64,000 nt of DNA from Acanthopleura granulata (lineage: Eukaryota; Mollusca; Polyplacophora; Chitonida; Chitonidae). The position numbers were made by a program, and so were the translations under genes. The notes beneath the pieces were generated by a model. It ran no database searches and had not been told where the DNA came from. It worked only from the letters and a program-made list of their open reading frames with translations. Within the stretch, counting starts at the first letter, position 1. Every line of letters begins with the position of its first letter. Positions 22,276-34,511 of this stretch are shown piece by piece. The DNA lies in NCBI GenBank assembly GCA_016165875.1, contig JABBOT010000009.1, positions 14,920,566-14,984,565 of the forward strand, written 5' to 3'.

Positions 22276-22836
22276 TGAAGTATCTGTCGATTACAAGACA
22301 GACGCTCTGTCCACCACCGCATGACGTGTGCAAGCGCCGCTAGGTGTTTGAATCCGAGCGGTCTACCCGAGTATCTAGACCTATGATATTTGGTCTAGTA
22401 ATACATTTATTTGGTTTGAGGGGTCGGGTGGGCGTGGGGTGTGCGGGTGTGGGATGAGGGTGATGAGGAAATAGTGAGAATAACTCCTTAGATATTCTCC
22501 GTCTGGCAGACAAAACCGCTCCATAAGGATTCTCTATATTCCCCAGGCTCCGGTTTCAAAAAGCGCTGTTAGCTAAGCCCTGAAGTACCATGGAAATGTA
22601 TGTTGTAAAGGTATATAGTGCACTTAGCTAGGGGGTACTGCGTACGTTTCGTGACGGTATGACAACGTAGCGACGTCCCTTTGTAAGGTGGCACGGTCAC
22701 CACGCGAAACCTTAGACGTAAACGTCACAACAGAACAGAAAGCTAAAGTGTTGTAACAATGCTGAAGCACCGGAACCTCGCATTCCAGAATTTCATACCG
22801 AGGAAAATATGGAAGGGTATGATGTTTTTTTTATGA

Positions 22837-22842
22837 AATAAA
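22837..22842 (+). promoter_or_regulatory. Candidate poly(A) signal AATAAA downstream of the opsin
   Basis: Canonical hexamer about 1.08 kb after the opsin stop codon, in a T/A-rich setting. It is the first exact AATAAA I saw past the stop. AT-rich DNA produces this hexamer by chance, so the call is weak. Confidence 0.25.
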
Positions 22843-23895
22843 ATTAAGCCGATCTCATGTTAGAAAATCAAACTTAAATATTGTCATTCATTTTACATAT
22901 TATTTATTCTCCAGTCTGTCTTAAATCTGTAAGATCTCAGAATATCATAATGTAGTTGTTAATTATTTTACAGAGTTTACCAATACTGTATGATGCAGAT
23001 ATATACATATATATATATATATAGCTATCTATGTACATGTATATAAAACCGATCTCCATTGAAACTTGTTGCAACGAGTAATTTGATGAAAAACTGTGAT
23101 CTGTTCAATGTACAGCTTTTCATGCCATCGAAAAAGCTTTATATTTTCTGTGGGTTTTTTTTGTAGTAAAAGTATTGATGATACAGATGACAACGATTGT
23201 GCTTTTGTTCCTCATTTCTTTACTTTGAGCCCCTAGCTGTAGGTCTTTTGTTTCATGTAATTTGTACTGATTTACAAAACATGCTGTATAATTAACAGTT
23301 ATGTTATAGTGTCCCTGGCTCATAATCTCAGGCTTAAACATGCTAGTCACCCTTCCGCCGCAAATTCATATATTGTTATTACGTTTCGCGATTTGCCATA
23401 AACATCACAATCCTAAGTTGTATAAACGGCAATATTGTACCATGCACCTTTCATAATAAGACGCGTCTTTGTGCAACGCTTATTGTGAAAGCCTGCTTTG
23501 ATTGAAACGTAGAGCAATTCTTACTGTGAACGCCTGTTTTGTTTGAAACTTACAGGCATACACGTCTTGGCATTGCGTTTCCCTAAAGTTTAAGTCTTTT
23601 TAAATTAACAATTATGAACAAGCGCATGGCTATTGTACAGACTTCCGTTTTATGCGTGTACTTTTCAGAATGTGAGGATTAAAACGCATTTCACTTTCAT
23701 CATTAAATAAATAAAGTTTCGTTTACGTCTAATACCTCCAAGTCTCCCTACAGGTAAGTAAATTATGGCAAGCTCGAAACTGAATTTCTCTGTAAAATTG
23801 GGATGCTGAGGGTTGAAGAGTCGCAACTGCTACCAGATACTAAATGTGTTGGCTCTCATCAAACTGACCGGATGATCTGAACATTACACACCAGG

Positions 23896-24153
23896 GGGAC
23901 CTCAGTTGATTAGCGCCCTGGCGCAGCGTATTGACCTTTGAGCCTCTCACCACGGCTGTGAGTTTAAGTGCAGCTCACGCTGGCCTCTTTACCGGTCTTA
24001 CGTGGGAAGGGTCTGCCAGCGATCTGCGGATGGCCGTGGGTTTTCCCCGGGATGTTCCAGGTTTCTTTTCACCATAATGCTCTCCTGAATCGTATGAGTG
24101 AAATATTCGTGATAACTGCGTAAAACACCATTGAAATAAATAAATATTTAAAT
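23896..24153 (+). mobile_element. MetaSINE-like SINE, near full length
   Basis: Sense copy with a tRNA-like head (GGGGACCTCAGTTGATTAG), a B-box-like GTGAGTTTAAGTGC, the core CTGCGGATGGCCGTGGGTTT, the 3' end GCGTAAAACACCATTGA and an AAATAAATA tail. Confidence 0.85.
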
Positions 24154-25083
24154 GAATTACGCACCTGTTCCGACAGGAGGAGGATGGTATCCTTATGCGT
24201 TCCTCCGTGAGACGGGAATTCTTTCCCAAAGCTGTCCCTCGAAATACCACAATGTAGCTGAGTAAGAAACTATTACGGAGATCAAATTACCAATGGAAAT
24301 GTTACTACAAACCCTATTCGATTCCACAAAACTCATTAAATGCAGTAACGGCAGTGTTTTATTTTTTATGTTAGTTATGGGTTACTATTTAAAATATTCA
24401 TAGCTACGTTTACCTTTCTTCGCTGGTAAATCCAACTGTTACGCCTCCTTGCACAATCAGTAAAATGACTTCGAGAAATAAAAAATCCATTGTGAGGAAA
24501 TGTCAAAACAAAGCAGGCATACAAAAACAGAAACAACATGTTGTAATAACAGTTAGCTTGGTGTATAGCACTACGTTCGTCAAAAACGAGTTTAGATACT
24601 CATAATTTTCCATACAAATCAATTGAATACTGTCTTTTGAGTATGATATGCATTTTATATAATGCACCTGTATATTGTATACAAACTATATATCTAAACA
24701 CATTGTATGGCAATGAATCCGGAACGTAATGTATGCAAGAGACGCGACGAATCCATCAGAGAGACACATGTACATTGTCACTTTGTTTACATTTCACTGC
24801 ACAGAATTGTTATCATAAAAACTATATTTTTGTAATAAAGTTGTTGCCTTCACGTTGTAAATGGAAATTTTTTGTCTTTCTCTTCTTGTTTCCTTGCTTC
24901 TTTCAATTTTTGTATTCATACTTATTGAAAATTATATCCCTTTCAGATCTAATCTGACACCATGCAGACTCTTAGTGTCAAATTATAATACCTGGTTCTG
25001 GTGTCAAGTCATAAAACCGGGTTTTGGTGTCAAATTATACAAGTAGGTACTGTCATGGTCCACGTTAAAGTTCAATACAGCCC
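24154..25083. other. Non-coding, nothing recognised
   Basis: AT-rich. A short pair of direct repeats (TGGTTCTGGTGTCAA / GGGTTTTGGTGTCAA) lies near 24990-25035. No gene. Confidence 0.5.
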
Positions 25084-25260
25084 TTGGACATGGGAATTGT
25101 GGGCTTTCCGCTGGCTCTCACTGTGTGTGAGGTGATGGTGACAATAAGCGGAGTACGATTCGCTGTGTATATCTGTACCTCACATGTGGGAAACTTCGCC
25201 CGTGACTTCCAAAAGGTCTACGGTTCATCCTTTGCACATTGGTTTCCTTTGTCTGACTGT
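25084..25260 (+). repeat. Variant SINE-related copy
   Basis: Contains CCTCACATGTGGGAAACTTC and a GGTCTACGGTTCATCC block, matching the variant 5' part seen at 18840 and 20130. A frame of 115 codons crosses it but has no protein features. Confidence 0.5.
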
Positions 25261-25444
25261 CATGTTACATGTGGAAAATATAGAGTAAGGCATTTAGTAA
25301 CAGTGGGTAAATTAACCAGAACTGTCGGCAGTTTCATGGCTTCCAAGAAGTCTTTACGTATGGTTGTTAACTCCAGTTTCAGTACAGACCATGCACATTA
25401 CGACAGGACAGTGTTTGCAGCTGTCGCTTAGCAAATCAGTGCTG

Positions 25445-25590
25445 CTTAAATAAAAGACTACAGCACAAAGAGTAAAAGCAAGGGCATCGACGACAGTGTG
25501 ATGATTGGCGAATCGTCACACGTTACCGGAGGTCTCTTTTTAAGTGACCTTAATTAGGGTTTTATTCTAACTGTTCATGTAGAGTTTAAG
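25445..25590 (+). repeat. MITE family R2, left arm
   Basis: AAAAGACTACAGCACAAAGA, CGACGACAGTGTGATGATTG and CGTCACACGTTACCGG in the same order as 54937-55012. An inverted right-arm match is at about 26700-26790, roughly 1.1 kb away. Confidence 0.7.
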
Positions 25591-26315
25591 AAGTAAAAAT
25601 TTCCACGCAATCCAACAACATGCTTTCTCACCAGCCAAAGTACGCTTGTATACGACCCACCCAATGTATAAAGCATGAGCAACATTAGCCATTTCACTAA
25701 GTCTGAACGGCCATGTCGGTTGAAATTATCACAAAAGGTTCATTATTTTAGGGTAAAAGCAAAACTACATGCAGGTCTTTGTCGTTACTAACGTTCAGCT
25801 TAACAGGTCCTTGGAAAATATACTTCCCGAAGAAAAGAAACGCGTGCATAGAACATGCTGGTGACACCAGATATCACCAACGTTTACAATGATCGCTCCG
25901 TTGTGACCTGTTGTCATGACTAATTGAGATTCGGGGGTTTATTTCAAGATCTCGGATGCTCTGACATCCCTATAGTGCAAAAAATAAATATTAAAGTTTG
26001 AAATTACAGCGTATTAAATTAATTAGCCATCGTTGAACAAAACAGGTCCTCAAAGATATGTGCGTTATTTTTGGCACCCCGTACAAAATGCTCCTTTCAG
26101 CGTTTTATTGTTTTTATGACATAATTGACCTACACTGAGCCTATACAGTTTTCTACCGACTGAAATATACCTCGCAACTTGACTAACCCATTCAGTCGCT
26201 CACATGCGTATTGAATTTCTGCGCCACCAGATAAGCCGTTCTGAGGAAGAAGGTGACTACAAAGAAGCTGTGATATAAGCCAGCGTTCATCTCCTCTAAA
26301 TTCCACTTGCCGTCC

Positions 26316-26615
26316 TCAGAGGCCTGAGGCCATGAAAAAGTGCTTGTCCGTACTCATATACATATTAAATCCGCACGAACGTAAAAACTGCACGAACTTG
26401 CCCAAATTCCAAGTTCTACCTCCACGTTTAAATGCATACATATACTCCTCGGGAGCTTTCGTTTTGACCCTATCTAGAGAATCTAAAATGTTGATTGCCT
26501 CAATACGTCTGAGTGGAGGGAGTGCCTCACTGCAGCGGCTGAAGCCTGCAACCGTAGACAGGTACGAAGGCCTCTGTCCTTTTGTAGTGTTATTTTTAAG
26601 ACCTTCCCCATTCAC
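26316..26615 (-). CDS. Uncharacterised open frame, 99 codons, both strands open
   Basis: The minus frame runs from Met at 26615 to 26316 and includes PPLRRIEAINILDSLDRV and a basic stretch near GGRTWNLGKF. The opposite strand is also open for 96 codons. I do not recognise a domain, signal peptide or membrane segment. It could be a decayed transposable-element fragment, an exon or chance. It sits between two inverted R2 MITE arms (25445 and 26700). Confidence 0.2.
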   Translation of the reverse strand: MNGEGLKNNTTKGQRPSYLSTVAGFSRCSEALPPLRRIEAINILDSLDRVKTKAPEEYMYAFKRGGRTWNLGKFVQFLRSCGFNMYMSTDKHFFMASGL

Positions 26616-26699
26616 TTTTTAAGTGAATCCTTAGAGTATAGCCCTAACTGTGGTAAGCTTACCGTAAGTGGGGTATACCTTCTTCCAAGCAGACTTCAC

Positions 26700-26790
26700 A
26701 GGTACGTGTGGCCATTTGCTAACTCATACTGTCGTCGCTGCTCCGGTTTTACTCACTTTGCTGTACCTTTTACATCGTATTCTTCCATCA
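26700..26790 (-). repeat. MITE family R2, right arm
   Basis: GGCCATTTGCTAACTCATAC, CTGTCGTCGCTGCTCCGGTT and a TTACATCGTATTCTT-type end: reverse complement of the left arm at 25445. Confidence 0.65.
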
Positions 26791-27136
26791 ACCAGGATAC
26801 CGTTGCTTGTGCCGTTCTCATGTGATGAGAATATAGATTTGAAGTAATTCTAAACCAATGACTCCCTGCTACAGTCTTCCGTTAAAATTATTAGATGGCA
26901 GATGCCTGTTCGTAAAAATGTGAACACCTGAACTGATGAAAACGCCACCAGATTTAATAGTTCATGACTGAAACTTGAAGTGTCATTCGACTAGCATCAG
27001 ACTGCTGGGGTGTCATTTTAATCGGTCCGGTTGATTTGACACCTGTCAGTCATGTGTTTGAATACAATTTCACCTAAAAAGCAGAAATTTCCATGACAGC
27101 TCTATATTATTAATTAAGCCCGTCCCACCCCTGTCC

Positions 27137-27381
27137 GTGACCTAGTGGGTAAGGGCCAATGGAGGGCAATATGTAAGAGGCCTCTCACCAGTGTGGTTGC
27201 TCTGAAATCTATCCAGTTCATATCGGCTTCTCCGGTCGTACCTGGGAAGGTCTGTTAGCAGGTCATGGGGTTTACATCGGTTTTCTCTCAGGCACCATAA
27301 TACTGGCCGTCGTCGTACAAATGAAATTTACTTGAGTACGGCGTAAAACAACGGTCATACAAATAGATAAGTAAATATATT
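27137..27381 (+). mobile_element. MetaSINE-like SINE, diverged
   Basis: Sense copy with a degraded head (GTGACCTAGTGGGTAAGGGC), a degraded core, and GAGTACGGCGTAAAACAACG followed by an AAATAGATAAGTAAATA tail. Confidence 0.8.
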
Positions 27382-27499
27382 ATAAAAAAATATTACAGTA
27401 ATACGATTAAAACGTTTTGAGCAATTACTGATTTAAGAACGTTATCATCCCCAACGACCAAAGCATTCCTGTATGCGCACCACAAATGCACTGAGCATT

Positions 27500-30400
27500 T
27501 CGTAGTCTACTAACTACATTAAGTCTGCACTTGAAAGTCTTCCTACATTCAACTCTGTGCAATTCAGCTCTCAGCTGAGCTACTCTTATGCTATAGGACA
27601 ACTGCTACAAGGAGATACAGGCCCGGAGTGTCTGTGTTGCGCCACACGCAGCCATTAGTAGATTGAGAGGTGTCAGGAAAACACAGTAGGTGTTTTTCAT
27701 GGAGAATAACGATTTGTAGGTTAAGGTCAATGATTTTCTATCATCATGCCAACCGTCCATTAGGCAACCTGACTACCGTGGGGAGTGACCTAAGTGACGG
27801 GCTGATGACACTGTCTCCACATACAGGCAGGAGAGTGGTGTGTGAATTATCCTCTAAAGTACACGACTGTTTTGCAAGATGTCTGGAATGGAAGAAAATC
27901 CCATTCTAACACGATTTGTTGACAAAATGTGTTTTTAGTATTTACTGACGCAACTATAATAACTCTCTCTCCGTGTAACAGAGTGCAGATACAAGTAAAC
28001 ACATATTACCTTATGTAAGAGCAAACAGATCCTTCACGCCAAGAGGAAAAAAATCTGATGTCAATCAAAAGGCTCTGCTTATGAAATAGAGTAAACAAGG
28101 TTTCTTGACGTCAAGAGCAGAGAACAACAAACATCTGTTTAAAATGTTGCTGGATGTTCATCTTTATCCAACCATATCGCCGAAACCACTCAACATAAAA
28201 CTAATTGGAAACCAGCAAAACCCGTCGCTGTGAACAGGTCTGTTCTAAGCCAAAGAAACTTTCCTTGAAGCCATAGTGATAATAAGCTCTCAAACTGACA
28301 CTGAATCGTGACGAGAATCGCTTTATTCTCATTACATATAACCTGCTAATACTTCGACCGCCGTAGGCTTCACATCGTGTGTAACCTTTAGACAGTGTTT
28401 ACAACCTCGTCTGCCATGTTCACATAATATTTCGTTACCGCGCTACAGGATTGAATTCATGAATGTTGTCCAGTTAACCTAATCTTGCTCAGTGTTGATT
28501 TGTCATGCCCCCTCTCGCACATGATGCTTATTGTTGGAGTGTTCATCTTTCTTTTGCACTTATCAGTCTCTAAACCAAAACGTCATGTGCAAGACGTTGA
28601 TATTCATAAAAAAATTGCCTAATGTAATACAACTTCCTATCTTCTAACTGCCTTTCAATGAGAATTTGAATAGTTGGTAATTTAAAACGACTACCCCCCC
28701 CCCCCCGACTCTCTCACACAGTACCTTTTGCACAGCTCATTGCACCGTTTTCTCAGTTGGGGAAGTCATGATGGTAAGTTAGTATTACATTCAGCTCTGT
28801 GCATTGAAGCTCTCAGACGTTCTTATGCTACACACTGTATACAACAACAACATCCACGAATAAACGCTGAAGGTGATTGGAATACACGTTGAATTAAGGT
28901 TAATAAATGAAAAAGGTGAACCAATACTCCGTCTGCAGGGAGCCATTCGTCCTTTCGGAGGTGTTCCTGGAAAATACAGGATCACTGATTTCCTATTATT
29001 AACGGGCGACAATGCATCAAGCCCGCTGATCAACGTAGGAGTGGACTAAGGAACAGGCTGATGAAGCTCTCTCCACATACAGACAGAATATAGTGTTGCC
29101 TGAATTATCCTCCAAAGTACACACCTGGAACGGAAGAAAACCCCGTTGTCTTAACCACAATAACCACATCTGATTGAATACATACTCCGGTACATACACC
29201 TAAAAAGCCTCATTTTAAGAGATCCGACTACTATGTATTGTACACAAAATGTTTTGGACTGTTCAGTTAACGCATGTATTGCACCACCCTAGTGAACATG
29301 CCAATCTCTGGAATATAGCGGGTAGATCCCTGTCTCCCAACATTTCACATGAAAAGAAAAAAAAAATAATACAGAAATGAATGAGAGGCAACCGAAACAG
29401 GGTGAATTGAATTTGAACTCCAGATCTCCTTAGCTAGATTTTGGCAATTACAATTCTGTCGCCTCTGTGATATACATTTTTCTTGTCCAAATTGTGCCGT
29501 TTTAGCGGAGGTGGGATTTGAGCATACTACCGCCATTTGTGTGGGACCCATAACCTGTAGCAAGCCATATTATTAGCCTGGTAAGTGTTACACGTTGTGA
29601 ACAACCTGAACAGAAATCTTAATAAATCAAATATGGACACAGAGTAGCGATACCGATATCGCGGACAATCACGGACGGTTGCCAGTCTGAGCTCATTTAC
29701 TTATATTTTAGATTATTTTTCAGATTAAACACACGTGCCTCTTAACATTTGTCTCTGGAATTTTCAGCCTTCCCTGTACCGTTTGATTTCAACAGTGGTG
29801 CCATGCAATCAGAGCCGCAGCTGATAGAGGAATACAAACAGTAATGTCGCTCTCCGGCACAGAAGTGGATGAAAACCACCTGGGCCTTGAAATCGCGGTG
29901 AAGTCGTTCAGAGTCCGCGCTGGACTCCTAAAGTATCTCTGGTTTCCATTTAAAACCTGGACGAAATTTTATGGCTGGGAGTCGTTCTCACAGTTTATTT
30001 ATAGTTATATATTAGGTACAGCTTCACATAGCTGTATCCAAAAAAAGAAATACAATTCATATTAAATCGTGACAGGAATCGCTTTTCCCCCACAGTGCAC
30101 AGGACCAGCTAATACTTGGGCCATCAGATGTTTCATTTCGTGTGTAATCAAGGATACTAGTAACGCGTTTCAGCAGAATTCCGTATTTTGCATTGTGTTA
30201 GCCCAACATATTGATCGAATGTAATCAAATGTAAATATACATGTACATTCTGACGGCTAAATCATTGCTGATTTCAAAAATACTTTAAAAATTTATTTAA
30301 CTTTAGTATTAATGAAAATAAAGAGGAAAGCCCGATTTATTCTAGCAGTTCATTACGCATAAAACAAGGCACGCAAGACACAAAGTAGTGATCAAGGTAA

Positions 30401-31150
30401 ATGGAACAGTCGAATGTTAAACCTGAATAAACCTGTACAAGAAAACACGGGAATTAATATTGTGCCTGTACTAAGTAATTCGTCGTTTCTAAGAATAAGC
30501 TCCGATAATCTGAACATTTCTGGAATGAATGACAGATTGTGTCTTGACGCCACTTAGGCAAAACTGCAGTCAATAGCTTGTCAACAATATGTTTAAACCA
30601 GGAGACAAGCATCGATTGTCACATGATATCCGTACCACCAGCCCTTAGAGACCGACGTCGGTGGCCACTCTGAGCCCATTCACCTAAGTATCTTTAAGTA
30701 AAGTAATACGATGAAATGAGAACCTCAGGTTAAACAAACTTAGAAGCAAATAGCTCTTCGTCACTGAAGTCGATCTAAACCCTTGTACTTCTGGGCTTCA
30801 TAATAGTGGTAAATCATAAAAGGCGTCTCTACATCTTGAGTCCCTGGCTACCCACAGCTTCTGCGTTTGTAAAAGGGAGTTGTTTTTACAGTCTATTTAT
30901 CTCTGTTTACAAGGTACATATTTTCTCTAAAATCCCTTGTCCAAGTCAACAGTTTAGCTTCCACATTAAGCGCTCTCAGCCCCTCCACTTAACACCTGGA
31001 ATTCGTTCCTGTCGCCAGTGCTCTTCTCAGAGTGTCAAAGGGACGACGATAGATTTCTCCTGATCTTAAGGCTGAATGCATGTCCCGTCATTATCAGAGA
31101 ATAATGCAGACCTTCACGTCGGAATTAAAACAAATGTATTAAACATACAC
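27500..31150 (+). repeat. Composite of repeat modules M, N, P and Q
   Basis: Non-coding. Module M at about 27540-27960 recurs at 28780-29200 (CTCCACATACAG, GAATTATCCTC, AAAGTACAC shared) and at 53400-54169. Module N at 28130-28600 (TGAATCGTGACGAGAATCGC, CCTGCTAATACTT) recurs at 30062-30190, 40300-40620 and 46755-46970. Module P starts at 28610 and recurs at 35310, 40640 and 52405. Module Q at 30545-31150 recurs at 36610-37425. A C-tract is at about 28695-28708. Divergence is moderate to high, so these are old copies. A 73-codon frame at 29844-30065 lies inside module Q-like DNA and is not a credible gene. Confidence 0.75.
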
Positions 31151-31154
31151 GATT

Positions 31155-34100
31155 CAGGATTTCATCTCCATCTAGGTGATACTGGTCACCTGTGGGTAAA
31201 ACTGACCTAGCATCAGCATCATCAGCCGGCAGCGGCTTGGGCTCAAGATATGATATCATCATAGAAATAATTGGATCTTGTCTCTGAAACTTGTGTAAGT
31301 TCGCTCGCGGCGGTTCTGCACTGACAGCATTAACCCTTACCTCGTTAGCAGAGTCAGTGACATCTAGAATGTCAGTAGGCTCGTTAACTACAGAGAATGG
31401 AATGCGAGAAAAACTGCATTCTCGTGGACTCTACCTACTCTATGTACTACGGTAAAATAGAATTCCTGTAATGTCATTGACAAACGAGTCAGTCTACTTG
31501 AAGCCTCTTTTGAACTCAATAACCATTTGAGGGCGCTGTGGCCTGTGACAACAACGAAATCTCTACCGTTCAAATATGGCCTGAATTGCTTTACTCTAGC
31601 ATCAACTGCGAGAGCTTCTTTCTCTGTTTTGCTGTAATTTCTTTCATGGACATACAAAGATCTACCGTAATAAGCAGCAAAGGCTTCTCCTCCATCCTTG
31701 TCCTGAGCTAACACCATATCAATTCCTGTTCCACTTGCATCGGTACAGAGCAAGAAATCAGGAAAGACTAAAATTGGGAGATTCACCAATGCTTTTTTCA
31801 ATATATCAAAAGCAACCTGACATGATTCAGTCCAGATGAACTGCTTATTCTTCTTGGTAAACTCCGTGAGTGGAGCAACGATGTTCGAAACACGATTAAC
31901 AAATTTGCGGTATTAATTTGCCAAACCAATCAAAGGAGATTGATTGGGGTATAAAGCACCTTGGTTTAGCATTTTCCCAATATGCTCGTCAATAATCTTT
32001 TTCTGCACAGCTCCGACCCTGTATGGTCTTTGCCTGATGGGATACCTGTCACCGGTTTCTATAGGTGTGTTTGAAAAACACATGACGGTACTCTGACAAC
32101 ACCTGTTGCAATTTCTGTTACTGAACTGTGCTCAATTTAGAATCACTCAAATCAACAGCGGAGGATCAGAGGGGCACACATCCGTGTTGATGGGACATAT
32201 GCTTGGTGAACCAGAGGTAGTTGTGCCAACAATATCATCCTCTAGAGAAGTTAAAAAATGGAATTCCCTCAATGAAAATGAACCCAAATTCATAAGACCT
32301 TTAACTTGCACAGATTCACAGGATGGGTTTAACACACCCACGGAAATGATTGAGACAGTCAATGAGCAACGAAACGTGCCATGCGAAATATCTTCATGTA
32401 CTTTAGCCATAAACAGAGTCTGAGAATTGGATTCTATCTGAAAAGCACAAACCGCAGAATCGGTAAGAAGATTAACATGTGTCTAAAGCCTCAATATATC
32501 GGAACCTTTCACTTGAAGGGTGGCGTCGTTAAAATTTATTTCATCTTCAATAACAATTAAAAGATCTGTACCAAGTATGACTTCACAGGTAAAATTTTTA
32601 ACAACATACACTTCGTGTAAGTTTCCTAAGTCTAATGGTAACATAACTGATTCTAGTACATTGATTTGTGAACCATTGGCAGCAACAACAAGTTGGCATC
32701 TCTGTAGGGGACAAAACTTGTCGGGCTAAATATGAATTTTCAAGCCTGAGCGAATGCTTAATAATACTGATACCGGCTTCGCTATTAATAAGACCAGGTA
32801 CAGACATAGAGTGAATTTTGACAGGCACTGAACTAGTAACTCAAGCGAGGATTACCTTGTGATCTGGAAAGTTAGTTAAACTTGTGTCTGGCTGACTGGC
32901 TTGTAAATTGCCTTTGTCAGTCACACCAAAGCTTATAGTGTGATGCAATGGAAGGGGATCTTCTGTTCCCGCAGCCTTGTCTTAGTTGGAGGAACTGCTG
33001 GAGACAAAGTCTGGGTGGCGGCAATAAGACATGGGGGGGGGGGGGCGCCTGCATAAGAACCATTTACATGTGGAGAATTACATGTATGGCCGGTGATCGG
33101 CTTTATTTCAACGGCTTGCACTTTGTCGGCTTTCTCGGCAAGAGTTAACTGATCAGTGCTAAATGAAGGGTGATTCTCAACTTCTGTTTGAAAAGTTTCT
33201 GTCCGAAGACATAAATTTCCATATCTATTTTCTGGGAAACTACTTTGCTCAGACTGAAATGATTTAAAGAACCCCCCAACAAATTCGAGCAACTCATCCC
33301 TTTCTTACCACCATGCTCTCTTTTAAAGTGAACTCCTATTAGTTAAAATGTCCAAACTGTATGGACTGATAACCATAATTTTAAGATGGGGGAGGTTGAT
33401 GACGATAACCGTGGCTTTGTGTTTTCCGCCACTCATAATGTTCATCAGAAGGCCAGTTCGAATTCCGATACTGACAACTTACGGCAGTAGGCAAGACCAT
33501 GGCCAAGCTTCAGACAATAGGCACAGAAAGGCCGATGCCCACATTCTTTCCTGGACAATATCTGGCCGTCTAACCGAGTCGATGACACGATTTACAGACA
33601 GGAGTGATCCACATCGAACTTGTTTGCGGGATGAGGAGTTGGATTTGAATTTGGCGCCTCTGTGTTGGTTACCTGCTGTGATGAGGCCTGAAGAGCGGCG
33701 ATCGAAATGACGCTTGGGTAGGCATTTTCTGCCAGTCTTGCCTTGTTCAGCGCATCTTCGAAGTCTTTTGGTCGCTGGAAGATCATGTGTGCCTTGAGAA
33801 ACGAATTTAGGCCTAGCATAAATATGAAAAGAATTTCCTGTCACTTTTGCATGCCCGCCCGCATAATTCCAAAGTGTCAGCAAGGTATTGCTCCAGCGGT
33901 TCATTCAGGAGCTGTTGTCTAAATTGCGACGCCGCGTCACGTGATCACTGAGGCTCGACACTTGCAAACCTGCATCTTAATGATCTGATTAGCAAGTCAA
34001 AGTCACTTTTAATCTCCAAATTCAGGCTATGGTAGTATGACTTTGTTCCACTAGATAAGTACAGAGGGGAGACCGTGAGCTTGTATTCCTCTGACCAATT

Positions 34101-34511
34101 ATGAACATCGGAGAACATCGAAAACCTGGTGATAAAGAATTCGAAATCATCATCCCTTTGGCCTGAAAATTTTTTTCCGGTAGGGGGATAGCTTTAGTGC
34201 CGGATGGAATATCTCTGTTAAGTTTCTGCTCAGGCAACCTCGACAGCGCTCTTGTCGCCTGTACATTGTTTCCCCATACTCCTAGATATAATCAACGGTT
34301 GGATGTCATCATTTTGCGTGGCCTCTTCCCTACTCATTGCGTTATCACGACTTGTGGTAACGCCTTGAGAACTGGAATTACTGCCGACATCAGGAGGACC
34401 TGAAGTCCGCATTCCTTGACTAGCTCCAACAGGAATGTTCAGGTAAAGAAATAGAGCTTTACCACAAGGACAGAACAAATAAAAACTTAACATGTACTGA
34501 GCAGTTAGCAC
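31155..34511 (-). pseudogene. Ty3/gypsy retrotransposon remnant (gag-PR-RT-RNaseH, no integrase)
   Basis: Read right to left. Gag-like frames cover about 34511-33480, with FQRPKDFEDALNKARLAEN and a C-x2-C-x4-H-x4-C zinc knuckle (CAYCLKLGHGLAYC) at about 33482-33524. The aspartic protease follows at about 32830-32530, with ILGTDLL visible but active-site DTG replaced by NSE (32778-32786). The RT N-terminus (TGDRYPIRQRPYR) lies at about 32060-31990. RNase H starts after FPDF (LLCTDASGTGID, NYSKTEKEALAV) at 31760-31390, then the pre-integrase linker (DPIISMMISYLEPK) runs to about 31160. Several frameshifts and stops. The RT catalytic core is deleted and the copy ends before the integrase. No LTRs found. 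Dead element. Confidence 0.9.
31388..31801 (-). pseudogene. RNase H domain of the gypsy remnant
   Basis: Longest open block of the element (137 codons). Order: FPDFLLCTDASGTGID (first catalytic Asp region), YYGRSLYVHERNYSKTEKEALAV (Glu region), FRPYLNGRDFVVVTGHSALKWLL and a degraded C-terminus. In related elements the segment around VVTDHxAL has Asp where this copy reads Gly (VTGHSAL), a further sign of decay. Confidence 0.9.

Larger units (their letters stand above)
21759..23895. other. Opsin 3' flank, mostly non-coding
   Basis: Probable 3' UTR followed by AT-rich DNA. It includes short near-repeats of GGAAATTTTGAAGT-type sequence just after the stop, a SINE-B fragment at about 22180-22275 and a TATATA run at about 23000-23023. 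No other gene seen. Confidence 0.5.

Noticed and set aside
29844..30065. 73-codon plus frame with a clean Met start
   Set aside because: Its start region matches module Q copies at 37.0 and 44.3 kb that are not open; a repeat-derived chance frame.
33479..33904. 141-codon minus frame as an independent gene
   Set aside because: It overlaps the gypsy gag, whose zinc knuckle and FQRPKDFEDAL segment are in other frames; the long frame is a by-product.
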